Source: Planctomycetota bacterium (GTDB lineage: Bacteria > Planctomycetota > Planctomycetia > Pirellulales > Pirellulaceae). From it: 64,000 nucleotides of DNA. The translations under genes and the position numbers were made by a program. Location: positions 1-64,000 of the forward strand of contig JAFLCP010000008.1 of assembly GCA_017303505.1 (NCBI GenBank). The letters run 5' to 3'. Below, one piece after another: positions 26,738 to 35,891 of this stretch. The notes under the pieces were generated by a model. The model did not search any database, was not told the DNA's origin, and worked only from the letters and a program-made list of their open reading frames with translations. Numbering within the stretch: position 1 is the stretch's first letter; every line of letters begins with the position of its first letter.

Positions 26738-26885
26738 TTCAGTGATTTAGTGGTTCAGTTTTCAGTGATTCAGTTTTCAGTGATTCAGTTTTCAGTGATT
26801 CAGTTTAGAAGCGGAATCGCTGAGCATTTTTCACTAATCGCTAATCCAAAAAGACTGAATCACTGAACACTGAAAACTGAACACT
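26728..26885. repeat. 15 bp tandem repeat with inverted counterpart between convergent genes
   Basis: Three perfect copies of TTTTCAGTGATTCAG occupy 26759-26803. A further copy at 26728-26742 contains the stop codon of the dehydratase gene. About 50 bp on, an inverted block (GACTGAATCACTGAA at 26853-26867, then ACTGAAAACTGA) ends just before the peroxiredoxin stop. The two arms can pair into a long stem, so the block may act as a terminator for both convergent genes or be a local expansion product. Confidence 0.75.
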
Positions 26886-26886
26886 A

Positions 26887-27477
26887 TTACTTATATTCCG
26901 CTTGGAAGAACTCTTTGCTCTTGTCCACGGTTGGCTTGATGGTTCGCGATCCTTCTTTCCAGTTGGCTGGGCAAACTTCGCCATTGGTTTCGAAGAATTG
27001 TAGGGCCTTAACCATTCGCAGAGCTTCTTCAACGCTGCGGCCGAGAGGCAGGTCATTCACTACTTGATGACGAACAACGCCGGCTTTGTCGATCAAGAAC
27101 AAGCCGCGAAGAGCCACCGCATCGTTCACCAAAACGTCGTAACTGCGAGCGATCGACTTGTTCAAGTCGGCAACCAAAGGATATTCGATTTGACCTAGAC
27201 CACCTTGATTGCGTGGCAGATTGCGCCATGCCAAGTGGCTGAAGTGACTGTCGACGGACACACCCAAGAGTTGAACTCCAAGAGCTTCAAACGACTTTGC
27301 TGCGTCGGAGAACGCGATGATTTCCGTTGGGCAAACAAAGGTGAAGTCGAGTGGGTAGAAGAACAAGACAACATACTTGCCACGATAGTCTGCCAAGCTG
27401 ATTTCTTTGAAACTCCCGTCGGCCATTACGGCTGTGGCTTTGAAGTCAGGAGCAGGCTTTTGTACAAGCACGGACAT
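26887..27477 (-). CDS. Typical 2-Cys peroxiredoxin
   Basis: The 196-residue protein is an AhpC/Prx1-type peroxiredoxin. The peroxidatic Cys49 lies in [10 protein letters not shown] and the resolving Cys169 in NGEVCPANW. The GGLG motif (92-95) and a C-terminal extension (KEFFQAEYK) suggest a eukaryote-like, over-oxidation-sensitive subtype. It reduces hydrogen peroxide and organic peroxides using thioredoxin or a dedicated reductase; no AhpF gene is adjacent. GAGGAG precedes the ATG. Transcription runs toward the tandem repeat. Confidence 0.95.
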   Translation of the reverse strand: MSVLVQKPAPDFKATAVMADGSFKEISLADYRGKYVVLFFYPLDFTFVCPTEIIAFSDAAKSFEALGVQLLGVSVDSHFSHLAWRNLPRNQGGLGQIEYPLVADLNKSIARSYDVLVNDAVALRGLFLIDKAGVVRHQVVNDLPLGRSVEEALRMVKALQFFETNGEVCPANWKEGSRTIKPTVDKSKEFFQAEYK

Positions 27478-27637
27478 GTTTAGTCTCCTCGAAAATTATT
27501 GAATCTAACGTTGAACGTTGGCAATTTTTTGAACACGACGAACCGATGCCACGATCATCGGGTATTATCAACTTTTGTCAACCTATGAAGAAGGGGACGG
27601 AGCCCCAATCGCGGGCCGAAATTCCAGAGGATTTGCT

Positions 27638-28072
27638 ATGTCCGATACCGCAGGGGCTGAGCCCGAACGCAGTGAAAATCCCGCAAAGCTTCCCCCGCCA
27701 TTACAGATGGGGGCTGATAGCCACACAACGCTTCTTCAACTGCGAACTGTGGTAGCTACGTTTGTTCATGAGCGAAATTGGGAGCAGTTTCATAACCCCA
27801 AGAATCTGGGTATGTCTCTAGCGATCGAAACCGCTGAGCTCATGGAGCATTTTCAGTGGCGGACCTTGGAGGAATCTGCGAATGTCGTTCATCAACCGGG
27901 TGAACGCGAGAAAATTGCAGAAGAGGTGTCCGATTGCTTGGCTTATATCCTGGCATTGGCCAATGTGATGCAGCTCGATTTGTCGCAAGCACTGGTCGCG
28001 AAGATGGAAAAGAACGCGCAGAAATATCCCATCGACCAAGCTGCTGGTCGATGGGAAAGACCAACTCAATAA
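27638..28072 (+). CDS. MazG-like nucleotide pyrophosphohydrolase (dCTPase-like)
   Basis: I start this gene at ATG 27638 because AGAGG lies before it. The 144-residue product has a 35-residue polar N-terminal tail, then the all-alpha NTP-PPase core. Metal-binding acidic motifs are seen in IETAELMEHFQW and EEVSDCLAYILALA. The arrangement (RNWEQFHNPKNLGMSLAIE) is that of the RS21-C6/DCTPP1 branch, which hydrolyses dCTP or modified dCTP to the monophosphate. It is probably a nucleotide-pool cleaning enzyme. It converges with the M28 peptidase gene with only one base between the stops. Confidence 0.92.
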   Translation: MSDTAGAEPERSENPAKLPPPLQMGADSHTTLLQLRTVVATFVHERNWEQFHNPKNLGMSLAIETAELMEHFQWRTLEESANVVHQPGEREKIAEEVSDCLAYILALANVMQLDLSQALVAKMEKNAQKYPIDQAAGRWERPTQ

Positions 28073-28073
28073 C

Positions 28074-28997
28074 TTACTTTAATTCGCTGTGCCATTGTCG
28101 GATGGCGCTTTCCAAGAAGTTGATTCCCGGCAACATTTGAGCCGTATTAACTTTCTTGGGCAAATCGTCGGCGGTATGGATTAGCGCTAGGATTTTGGGG
28201 CGGACGGTGCGATCGCCACCGAACATCTTTTCGAGTTCATCTACTTCATCTGGAGGTAGCAACGAATACGAGACCGCATCAATCTTTTCTGCCAGAAATG
28301 ACAAGTGATCGCTGGGTGGATAGGCTTCAGCGAAGTCAAATGTCAATGAGAAATTGGGATCCACCTTTTCAGACGCTTTCACCAAAGGATGATCTGCTTT
28401 GGGTGAGTAAAGCCATAGTTCATCGCCGTAAGCGAAGACGTCCATGTTGATCATCAAGAATGGCTTTTCCTTGAGACTCTTCGCATAAGCTGCGGAACCC
28501 CATAGTCCGTTCTCTTCGAGGTCAAAGAAGACGGCGGTAACTCGCAAGTTATCGAGTGGCTTCTGACGAATGCGATGAATCAACTCGATCAATGTCGCAC
28601 AGCCAGCACCATTATCGACGGCACCTTGGCCACGTTCAACGCGATCTAAATGGGCTCCGATCACCAACCATTTGGGCAAGGTCGTACCATCAGTTGGAGC
28701 AGCGACGTTACCTTCACCTTGGATATCCACTACCAAGTTCTTCCCTGCGGCTTGGCCTTTCTTGAACTCCTCGATGCGATACTTGATTCCATTGTCATCG
28801 AGAACTTCACTAAGCAGGGCCACTCGTTCTTGTTTGTTGGCGCGGCAGAGTTTTTCAATGGTGGCCGAGATTGATTGTTCGGTACCAAAAGCAGGCTTCG
28901 CCTCCTGTGCAAGAGCGGGGGACGCGCTTGCTAATGCAAAACCGAGACCTGCAGCACACGACACAAAATAGCCAAATTTCATCCAGCCATTTTTCAT
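28074..28997 (-). CDS. Secreted M28-family metallopeptidase
   Basis: The 307-residue protein starts with a signal peptide (MKNGWMKFGYFVSCAAGL, cleavage near ALAQEA). M28 zinc ligands can be assigned: the His and Asp of VIGAHLDRVERG, the Asp of AVDNGAG, the double Glu of FDLEENG, the Asp of INMDVF, and the His of SDHLSF. The family includes aminopeptidases and glutamate carboxypeptidases; substrate preference is not evident. A PA-like domain is absent, so this is a compact form. AAGGAAA precedes the ATG. The upstream adaptor gene is 38 bp away on the same strand. Confidence 0.93.
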   Translation of the reverse strand: MKNGWMKFGYFVSCAAGLGFALASASPALAQEAKPAFGTEQSISATIEKLCRANKQERVALLSEVLDDNGIKYRIEEFKKGQAAGKNLVVDIQGEGNVAAPTDGTTLPKWLVIGAHLDRVERGQGAVDNGAGCATLIELIHRIRQKPLDNLRVTAVFFDLEENGLWGSAAYAKSLKEKPFLMINMDVFAYGDELWLYSPKADHPLVKASEKVDPNFSLTFDFAEAYPPSDHLSFLAEKIDAVSYSLLPPDEVDELEKMFGGDRTVRPKILALIHTADDLPKKVNTAQMLPGINFLESAIRQWHSELK

Positions 28998-29035
28998 TGA
29001 AATTTCCTTCCTAAATGCGCTGGTGGTGAAAAAGC

Positions 29036-30295
29036 TTATTGTTCCTTAGGTTTTTCACCGATGACCAGCTCTTTGTCGACTTCCAAACTCTTATCCAGCA
29101 ACTCAGTATAGCGACTGTCGGAGATGCCGATGCGAACTTTGATGGCCCGCAAAAAATCTCCATCCTGATACCAGACATAACGTTCGGAACGTTTTTGATT
29201 GGCATCAAATTTCTCGCTCGCCGATTGATTGCTGGCGACATTATCTTCGGAGCGTTCTTCGGATACGCCGTCGAGAATCGCGCGATCGTCGGGATGGACT
29301 TGGGCGCGTTCGGGATAAAACCGCAGCGCAGCGTTCGGTATCTTGATAACGTCCGCTTTCTTTTCAATTTGAAACGACAGGTTCGCAGTCATACCAGGGA
29401 GCAGTTTCAAGCTCTCGTTCGGGGTTTGGACCACAACCGGATAGGTGACAACGTTCTGTTCGGTAGTGCTGGCCAAACGAACTTGTTCGATCTTGCCGTT
29501 TTCAAAAATCTCATTTGGATAGGCATCGACAGTGAAGCGTACGGGTTGACCTTCGTCTTTCGCTTTACGAATCAGTCCGATATCGGCTTCATCGACCGAA
29601 GCAAAGATATTGACTTTCTTATCAAGGTCAGGGGCGATCACGAACAGTTCCGGAGTTTGGAATTGGGATGCCAGTGTTTGTCCTTGATCGACCTTGCGAT
29701 CGATGATGATGCCGTCGACCGGAGCCAGAATTTTGGTATAGCCCATGTTGGTCAACGAGTTTTCAAGGTTCGCTCGCGCTTGTTCCACATTCGTTTGGGC
29801 CACCGAGAGTTCTGCCTGCTGAGCGGCTTTGGTGAATACGATCTCGTCAAGTTCTGTTTCTGAGATAAATTCGCTGTTGATTTTCTGCAGATCGGAGGCA
29901 CGCTTTTCCGAGTTGATCGCTTGTTGTAAACGGGCTTGAGCTCGTTCTACTTCGGCTTCGCGTGTTTTGAGGATGGCGCGATCGCGAAGCACGGCTGAAT
30001 CGTAAAGTTTGGGATCAATCTCAGCTAGGATTTGGTCCTTCTTCACGGGATCGTTGAAGTCCACATGAAGTTTTTGAACAGGTCCCGAAACGACCGAGCC
30101 GATAGAAACCTTCTGTACAGGTTGCACTTCACCGGTGGCATTTACGACGAGGGTTATGTCGCCGCGGGTGACTTTTTGGGAACGGTACTGAATCTTGGTC
30201 CGTTCGCGCCAGTATTTAACCGCCGGGTTATAACCGGCAACGCCGATCCCAACCATGACGCTCAGAACGATAAGCCACTTGATAAGAGATCGCAT
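29036..30295 (-). CDS. Efflux periplasmic adaptor (HlyD/MacA-type membrane-fusion protein)
   Basis: The 419-residue protein has an N-terminal membrane anchor (LIKWLIVLSVMVGIGVAG). The lipoyl half motifs are GSVVSGPVQKLHV and YTKILAPVDGIIIDRKV, flanking a helical hairpin of about 90 residues. A beta-barrel domain follows (VNIFASVDEADIGLI, then PVRFTVDAYPNEIFEN). An unusual acidic/polar insert (ERSEDNVASNQSASEKFDA) interrupts the membrane-proximal domain near residue 350. Such proteins link an inner-membrane ABC or RND pump to an outer-membrane channel. No pump or channel gene is adjacent in the window, so the partner is unknown. Confidence 0.92.
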   Translation of the reverse strand: MRSLIKWLIVLSVMVGIGVAGYNPAVKYWRERTKIQYRSQKVTRGDITLVVNATGEVQPVQKVSIGSVVSGPVQKLHVDFNDPVKKDQILAEIDPKLYDSAVLRDRAILKTREAEVERAQARLQQAINSEKRASDLQKINSEFISETELDEIVFTKAAQQAELSVAQTNVEQARANLENSLTNMGYTKILAPVDGIIIDRKVDQGQTLASQFQTPELFVIAPDLDKKVNIFASVDEADIGLIRKAKDEGQPVRFTVDAYPNEIFENGKIEQVRLASTTEQNVVTYPVVVQTPNESLKLLPGMTANLSFQIEKKADVIKIPNAALRFYPERAQVHPDDRAILDGVSEERSEDNVASNQSASEKFDANQKRSERYVWYQDGDFLRAIKVRIGISDSRYTELLDKSLEVDKELVIGEKPKEQ

Positions 30296-30388
30296 CTTTA
30301 CCCGACCAATGGATGAAAAAAATTCCGAGTTACCACAAACCCAGTCTATTTACACCCGATTGAAATAGAAAGTTTCAGAGATTGCGAT

Positions 30389-31588
30389 TTACCAACAAAC
30401 TGCCGCTGTACCCCAGGCCAAACCTGAGCCAAATCCGCTCAGGAGCAATTTATCGCCACGTTGAATTCGGCCTTCTTTAACCGCTTCATCGAGAGCTAGG
30501 GGAATGCTGGCGGCAGAGGTGTTGCCATATCGATCGACGTTGATCAACAAGCGGTCCCGTTCAAATTCAAAATCTTCGACCGCTGAATCGATGATACGCA
30601 AATTGGCTTGATGCAGGATAACGCATTGGAGTTCTTTCGGTTTCCAGCCTGCGAACCCCAGCACATCGATGGTGCTATCTTCGATCACGCGGACGGCCCA
30701 TTTGAAGACGGTGCGTCCATCCATGGTCAGATATTGACGTCCATGGGTGAGGCTCTCTGCTGAAAGTGGCTCACGGCTGCCGCCACCTGGAATGCAAAGA
30801 GCTGAAGCACCCACACCTTCAGCTCCTAATGTGTATGCAGTTAGACCTTGTTCCTCATGGTCACCCGGTTGGATCAAGACCGCGCCAGCTCCATCTCCGA
30901 AGAGTGGAAAGGTTTTAATGTCGGCTGGGTTTACAGTGCGGCTCATCACTTCAGCCCCAATGACCAAGGCATTCCGGGCTGTTCCACATTTGACGAACTG
31001 CGCTGCTGTTACAAGCGCGTACATGAAGCCAGCACACGCTGCATTGACATCCATAGCTGGGCAGACGCAACCCAAGCGATTTTGCACGATACATGCGGTC
31101 GATGGGGTTAGTTGGTCCGGCGTGATAGTAGCGACGATAATCAAATCAACGTCTTGAGTCGTGATACCTGCTTGAGCCAAGCAATCGTGCGCGGCAGCAA
31201 CAGCGAGGTCACTCGTCGCCACATGACTTTCAGCGTACCGGCGTTGTTTAATTCCCGTGCGTTGAACAATCCAATCGCTGTCGCATCCTAAGGCTGCCAA
31301 TTCTTCATTGGGAACAATTCGTTCGGGAACATAGCTCCCGGTTGCCGCAATTTTGATACCGGTCAATTTATTGAGACGACTGCGGCCTGACGGTTTATAA
31401 TTCTGAAGTCTTTGACGGACGGATTCGCTTTTAGGAGGATCGCCGGGATTGCGGGTAGGTTTAGCGGCGACTTTCAGTCCGTGCGGAGCATTTACCACCG
31501 AGGTAGCTTGGTTGGTTGGATTGCTGCCGTTACCTGGCTGCGAAACCGATGTCTCGGGTTTGGAAGAGGAGCTTGGGGGATTTGCCAT
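30389..31588 (-). CDS. fabH: Beta-ketoacyl-ACP synthase III with disordered N-terminal extension
   Basis: The core is FabH, which condenses acetyl-CoA (or another acyl-CoA) with malonyl-ACP to start fatty-acid synthesis. With the start at ATG 31588 (GGAAGG upstream) the protein has 399 residues. The catalytic residues are Cys185 in NAACAGF, His326 in LHQANLR and Asn356 in GNTSAASI. Standard FabH is about 320 residues; here the first 76 residues are Pro/Ser/Asn/Lys-rich and probably disordered. A TTG at 31654 would extend this tail by 22 residues. No other fatty-acid gene is next to it. Related KASIII-like enzymes can serve other pathways, but all motifs are FabH-like. Confidence 0.93.
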   Translation of the reverse strand: MANPPSSSSKPETSVSQPGNGSNPTNQATSVVNAPHGLKVAAKPTRNPGDPPKSESVRQRLQNYKPSGRSRLNKLTGIKIAATGSYVPERIVPNEELAALGCDSDWIVQRTGIKQRRYAESHVATSDLAVAAAHDCLAQAGITTQDVDLIIVATITPDQLTPSTACIVQNRLGCVCPAMDVNAACAGFMYALVTAAQFVKCGTARNALVIGAEVMSRTVNPADIKTFPLFGDGAGAVLIQPGDHEEQGLTAYTLGAEGVGASALCIPGGGSREPLSAESLTHGRQYLTMDGRTVFKWAVRVIEDSTIDVLGFAGWKPKELQCVILHQANLRIIDSAVEDFEFERDRLLINVDRYGNTSAASIPLALDEAVKEGRIQRGDKLLLSGFGSGLAWGTAAVCW

Positions 31589-31971
31589 GCCAGTCCTTCC
31601 GCTGGGGTTCGGTTCGTTAGACGACGGTACGACAGAGGTGGGGACTGTGGCCAAATCATGATCCTCTATTAACTTACTCGCCCAGAAACGGTTTCGAGCG
31701 ACGTTCTAACGGGTTAGTATACAGGAAAAGGGGGAGCGTCCGACAGGCTCAACCGTAGGAAAAATTTAGTGGACATGTGTTGTGTTTCTCGCTTCAGCAG
31801 TGGCTTATGCCTGGCCCATCTGTTTCGAAAACACAAATCCATATCGGGGAATCGAATTGCTACGCCGCACCAAGCGAGTCGATTCCGGATTTAGTCCCTA
31901 TTGCCGATTCGAACTCAATAAAGGTGACGAGGTTATTTGTGGGAAAACTGTTATGGGGAGCCCGATTCCTG
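31589..31971. other. Divergent region between fabH and the PepSY gene
   Basis: These 383 bp should contain both promoters. The plus-strand frame upstream of 31972 stays open to a GTG at 31777 and may be coding in part, so the right boundary is uncertain. No repeat or terminator was seen. Confidence 0.4.
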
Positions 31972-32478
31972 ATGCGGAAATCGCATCGATGGGGGGCTTT
32001 GATCGTAGCGGCTCCGTTCTTGATTGTGTTGATCACGGGCCTAATTCTACAATTGAAAAAAGAATGGCATTTCGTGCAACCTCCCACGAAAAAAGGAACA
32101 CCGCTCGCCTTAGATGTTTCGTTCGCCACTATTTTGTCCAGCAGCCAAACCGTACCTGAAGCAAATATCCAAACTTGGGAAGACATCGAGCGTTTGGATG
32201 TGCGTCCGGACAAAGGCATCATTAAAGTTCAGGCCAAGAATTATTACGAGATTCAATTGGATTCCAGCGACGGTAAGGTACTGCAAGTGGCCTATCGCAA
32301 CTCCGATTGGCTCGAAGCGATGCACGATGGATCGTGGTTTCACGAACAAGCCAAGCTTTGGATATTTCTCCCCTCGGCGGTCATCGTCCTAACGCTCTGG
32401 ATTTCAGGGATCTATTTGTTCTTTCTCCCTTGGTCCGTGAAGCTAGGGAAAAAAACAAAGAAAGCGATAGAGACCTGA
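31972..32478 (+). CDS. PepSY-associated transmembrane protein
   Basis: The product of the ATG 31972 start has 168 residues. It begins MRKSHRWGALIVAAPFLIVL, the typical first helix of PepSY_TM proteins, and ends with a second helix (IFLPSAVIVLTLWISGIYLF). A PepSY-like periplasmic domain lies between them (IIKVQAKNYYEIQLDSSDGK). The frame continues upstream to ATG 31807 and GTG 31777, which would add a polar segment of unclear value; the start is therefore uncertain. PepSY_TM proteins are often linked to iron reduction or protease inhibition, but nothing nearby supports either. Confidence 0.78.
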   Translation: MRKSHRWGALIVAAPFLIVLITGLILQLKKEWHFVQPPTKKGTPLALDVSFATILSSSQTVPEANIQTWEDIERLDVRPDKGIIKVQAKNYYEIQLDSSDGKVLQVAYRNSDWLEAMHDGSWFHEQAKLWIFLPSAVIVLTLWISGIYLFFLPWSVKLGKKTKKAIET

Positions 32479-32680
32479 ATTGTGGGGCCCTGAATTCGAA
32501 GACCTAACTCCGTTCTAGGTCCTTTCGTCGCATTGGGCGGCAATTCGTTTCAGTATGCGTACCGGTTCGGCTACAATAAACACTCGGGCTCCCTCAAAAC
32601 GAGCTCCGACCAAGTCTCGGCTGTAGCCTCGGTTCCCCTTCGTAAGTCCTACCGTTCCTCCCTCCGTTAGAGTCTACTCG

Positions 32681-35600
32681 ATGCGCGTTCAAAATCTTGC
32701 TGTAACGCTTGCGCTCCATTTCGTTTTGACGGCAACAAGTTTGGTATGCTTGTCGCCTGCGATGGGGCAAGAAGTGGCCGAAGTGCCACCCGAACACGCC
32801 GCACAAATGAAAGCGGCTGCAGATCTATTTCGCGATAAGGTGGAGGCGATTCTCAGAGAGCGTTGTCTCGATTGTCACGGCGGTTCAAAGCTCGAAGGTG
32901 ATTTTGATATCACATCGCGTGAGGCACTTCTAGCGAGTGGGCTGGTCGATTTGAAAGATGTTGCCAGCAGTCACTTATTGGCGGTGGTGCGTCATGATTC
33001 CGATCCACATATGCCGAAAGATGGTGAGAAGTTATCGGATTCAGAGATCGCCGCTTTTCAGAAATGGCTCGAACTAGGAGCTGCCTATTCAAAGCCATTG
33101 GTTGAGTCTAAGCCAGGTAACTCTAGCAAGCCATCGGCGATATCTGACAAAGATCGAGAGTTTTGGGCTTATCTCCCTTTGCGTTCCGTCGAACCACCCG
33201 CATTGAACCCGCGAATGTCGAAGGAAGAGCATTGGGTTCGAACACCCATCGATCGATTCGTGCTCAATAAACTGATTGACCTAAAGATCGTTCCCAATAC
33301 GATGGCCGATCGACGACGACTGATTCGCCGAGCTTACTTTGACCTCATCGGATTTCCACCATCGCCGCAAGAAGTGGATGCATTTGTTGCGGATCCCGAT
33401 CCACAAGCTTATGAAAAACTGTTGGATCGATTGTTGCAATCGCCCCAATATGGAGAGCGTTGGGCGCGGCATTGGATGGACATCGCGCGATTCGCAGAGT
33501 CGCATGGCTATGAACAAGACTATGATCGCCCCACCGCATATCACTATCGCGACTTTCTAATTCGCGCGTTGAACGAAGATCTTCCCTACAATGATTTTGT
33601 GCGATGGCAAATCGCAGGTGATGAGCTAGATCCCAATAATCCGTTGGCCGCAATGGCAACGGGCTTCTTGGGCGGAGGAGCCTTTCCAACCCAATTGACC
33701 GAAGCTGAATTTGAGACATCGCGCTACGATGAACTCGATGACATGATCAACACGTTGGGCACATCGGTCCTGGGATTATCTGTGGGTTGTGCGCGGTGTC
33801 ATTCCCATAAATTCGATCCCATACCAGGAAGCGACTATTATCGACTCGCGGCCAATTTTTCATCCGCGATTCGCTCGGAAATGGAACTCGACTTAGATCC
33901 GAAGCAGTCCGAGCAATGGAAGTTGGAGCATCAACAAGCGATCGAAGTAGCCGAAGCCAAGTTAGCGGTTTATGAGAAAGATAAGCTTCCCGAGGCGATT
34001 CAGAATTGGTTAGCTAATTGGAATCCCGGGGATCAGGAATCGCTTGGGCCTTGGCGTGGCGGTGGAGTCACGCGTATTGATACAGCCGCTGGTACCAAGT
34101 TTGTTTTGCAAGAAGATGGCTCTTGGTTTGCAGAAGGACCTGCTCCTCCGAAGGAGACCTACACTGTCGTATGTCAATTGTTGCCAGGCGAGTGGAAGTC
34201 ATTGCGACTGGAGACACTTTCGGATAAGCGTCTTCCCAACCATGGGCCAGGACGCGCTGGCAATGGTAACTTTGCATTGGGCGATATCTTCGTTCAAACC
34301 CAAGGAGATGCAGGGCAAGAACAAACGTTGCGGTTTGCAAAAGCGGTTGCCACACACCAGCAAAATGGTGATTCGCTTTCCGTAGCTGCTTCTATCGACA
34401 CCGATGGTGTTTCTGGATGGGCCGTTGATCAAGGTGGCATTGGTAAAGATCAAGCAGCCATTTTTGAACTTGCCACTCCTTTGAAGATAAGCGAGCCCAC
34501 TGAAGTGCGCGTTGTGTTGGTGCTCAACCATCCCAATCCCGCTCATTCACCTGGCCGCATTCGTTTAGCTTGGAGTTCCCAAAGCGATCTACCTGCTGCT
34601 GTGGGCAAAGAGGAAGTCGATCCAACTGCTATCGCGGCGTTAACGGCACTCAAGCAAAACTGGTCCACGGATTCTGCGGAGTATCGCGTGGCCAAAACCT
34701 GGTTGACGACGCAACTCGCCGATTATCGCGCGTTGAAAGAGGATGTCGCGAAGATTCGGGCCCAGGGGCCTCGCACCGCTAAGCAAAAAGTATTGGTCAC
34801 TACGGAAGGCTTACCGCATCTGCCGCATCACGCAGACGATCGTGGTTTCCCTCATTTTTACACGATCACTTACGAGTTGATTCGTGGAGACGTACATCAA
34901 CGTAAAGGTGAGGCGAGTGCTGGATTCTTGAAGATCTTGATGCGCAACGGCAAGACCGAAGACCATTGGAAAATTCAACCACCTCAAGGTTGGACTAGAA
35001 CTTCATTCCGTCGGGCGGCCTTGGCCAATTGGATTACCGACGTTGAAAATGGGGCAGGGAATTTGGCGGCGCGCGTCATCGTTAATCGTCTCTGGCAACA
35101 TCATTTTGGAAAAGGACTGGTTGCCACTTCGAGCGATTTCGGTCGGCAAGGTGATTTGCCCACACATCCTGAGTTGTTGGAGTGGTTGGCTAACGATTTG
35201 GTTCAAAACGGCTGGAAGCTCAAGCGCTTGCATAAGCTTATGATGACTAGTGCGGTGTACATGCAAGCCAGTGAAACAAGCCAGTCCTTGGTTGTTGGTG
35301 AAGAAGCACGCACTGCGGGCGTTATGCTGGATCGAGCGACGGTTGACCGGGAGAATCGATTCTTGTGGAAGTTCCCGGTTCGAAGATTGGAAGCAGAAGC
35401 GATTCGAGACACGCTGTTGAGTGTAGCGGGTGTCTTGGAATTGCAATCCTATGGTCCTGGTACGCTTGATTCTAATATGCGACGTCGCAGCATCTATTTC
35501 TTTATCAAGCGAAGTCAGTTGATTCCCATGATGGTTTTGTTTGATTGGCCCGAGCATCAGGTCGGCATCGGTAATCGATCGGTAACGACCATCGCACCAC

Positions 35601-35878
35601 AAGCTTTGGCCTTTATGAATAGCCCGCAGGCTCGCCAATATGCGACCGAGTTTGCAAAACGTTTAGGGGATGTCGGAGATCGCGAAAAAGTAGGTGGCGC
35701 GTATCGCATCGCATTTGGACGACAACCTCTCGAGCACGAACTAGAAATTGGCGAGCGATTTATTCGTGAGCAAACTGCAATGTACGAATCGCAAGGAAAT
35801 CGCGATGCGCACGCTATTGCCACAATCGATTTTTGTCAGGCCGTTATGTCGATGAATGAATTGATCTACGTGGATTAA
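32681..35878 (+). CDS. PSD1-type protein: PSCyt1 + DUF1549 + insert + DUF1553
   Basis: The 1065-residue exported protein has a signal peptide (residues about 1-30, ending PAMGQ). A PSCyt1 domain follows with the haem motif CLDCH (Cys62 to His66). The DUF1549 region contains RRLIRRAYFDLIGFPPSPQE and GERWARHWMDIARFAESHG and a second CxxCH (CARCH, 370-374) before HKFDPI. A region of about 280 residues with beta-rich composition (around residues 430-660) is inserted. DUF1553 comes last (RAALANWITD, then VIVNRLWQHHFGKGLV). The DUF1501 partner begins 13 bp downstream. Redox activity on surface polymers is plausible but unproven. Confidence 0.94.
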   Translation: MRVQNLAVTLALHFVLTATSLVCLSPAMGQEVAEVPPEHAAQMKAAADLFRDKVEAILRERCLDCHGGSKLEGDFDITSREALLASGLVDLKDVASSHLLAVVRHDSDPHMPKDGEKLSDSEIAAFQKWLELGAAYSKPLVESKPGNSSKPSAISDKDREFWAYLPLRSVEPPALNPRMSKEEHWVRTPIDRFVLNKLIDLKIVPNTMADRRRLIRRAYFDLIGFPPSPQEVDAFVADPDPQAYEKLLDRLLQSPQYGERWARHWMDIARFAESHGYEQDYDRPTAYHYRDFLIRALNEDLPYNDFVRWQIAGDELDPNNPLAAMATGFLGGGAFPTQLTEAEFETSRYDELDDMINTLGTSVLGLSVGCARCHSHKFDPIPGSDYYRLAANFSSAIRSEMELDLDPKQSEQWKLEHQQAIEVAEAKLAVYEKDKLPEAIQNWLANWNPGDQESLGPWRGGGVTRIDTAAGTKFVLQEDGSWFAEGPAPPKETYTVVCQLLPGEWKSLRLETLSDKRLPNHGPGRAGNGNFALGDIFVQTQGDAGQEQTLRFAKAVATHQQNGDSLSVAASIDTDGVSGWAVDQGGIGKDQAAIFELATPLKISEPTEVRVVLVLNHPNPAHSPGRIRLAWSSQSDLPAAVGKEEVDPTAIAALTALKQNWSTDSAEYRVAKTWLTTQLADYRALKEDVAKIRAQGPRTAKQKVLVTTEGLPHLPHHADDRGFPHFYTITYELIRGDVHQRKGEASAGFLKILMRNGKTEDHWKIQPPQGWTRTSFRRAALANWITDVENGAGNLAARVIVNRLWQHHFGKGLVATSSDFGRQGDLPTHPELLEWLANDLVQNGWKLKRLHKLMMTSAVYMQASETSQSLVVGEEARTAGVMLDRATVDRENRFLWKFPVRRLEAEAIRDTLLSVAGVLELQSYGPGTLDSNMRRRSIYFFIKRSQLIPMMVLFDWPEHQVGIGNRSVTTIAPQALAFMNSPQARQYATEFAKRLGDVGDREKVGGAYRIAFGRQPLEHELEIGERFIREQTAMYESQGNRDAHAIATIDFCQAVMSMNELIYVD

Positions 35879-35891
35879 GGTGAAGGTTGTT

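Noticed and set aside
26759..26803. Possible CRISPR-like array
   Set aside because: The units are 15 bp and directly adjacent with no spacers; this is a simple tandem repeat.
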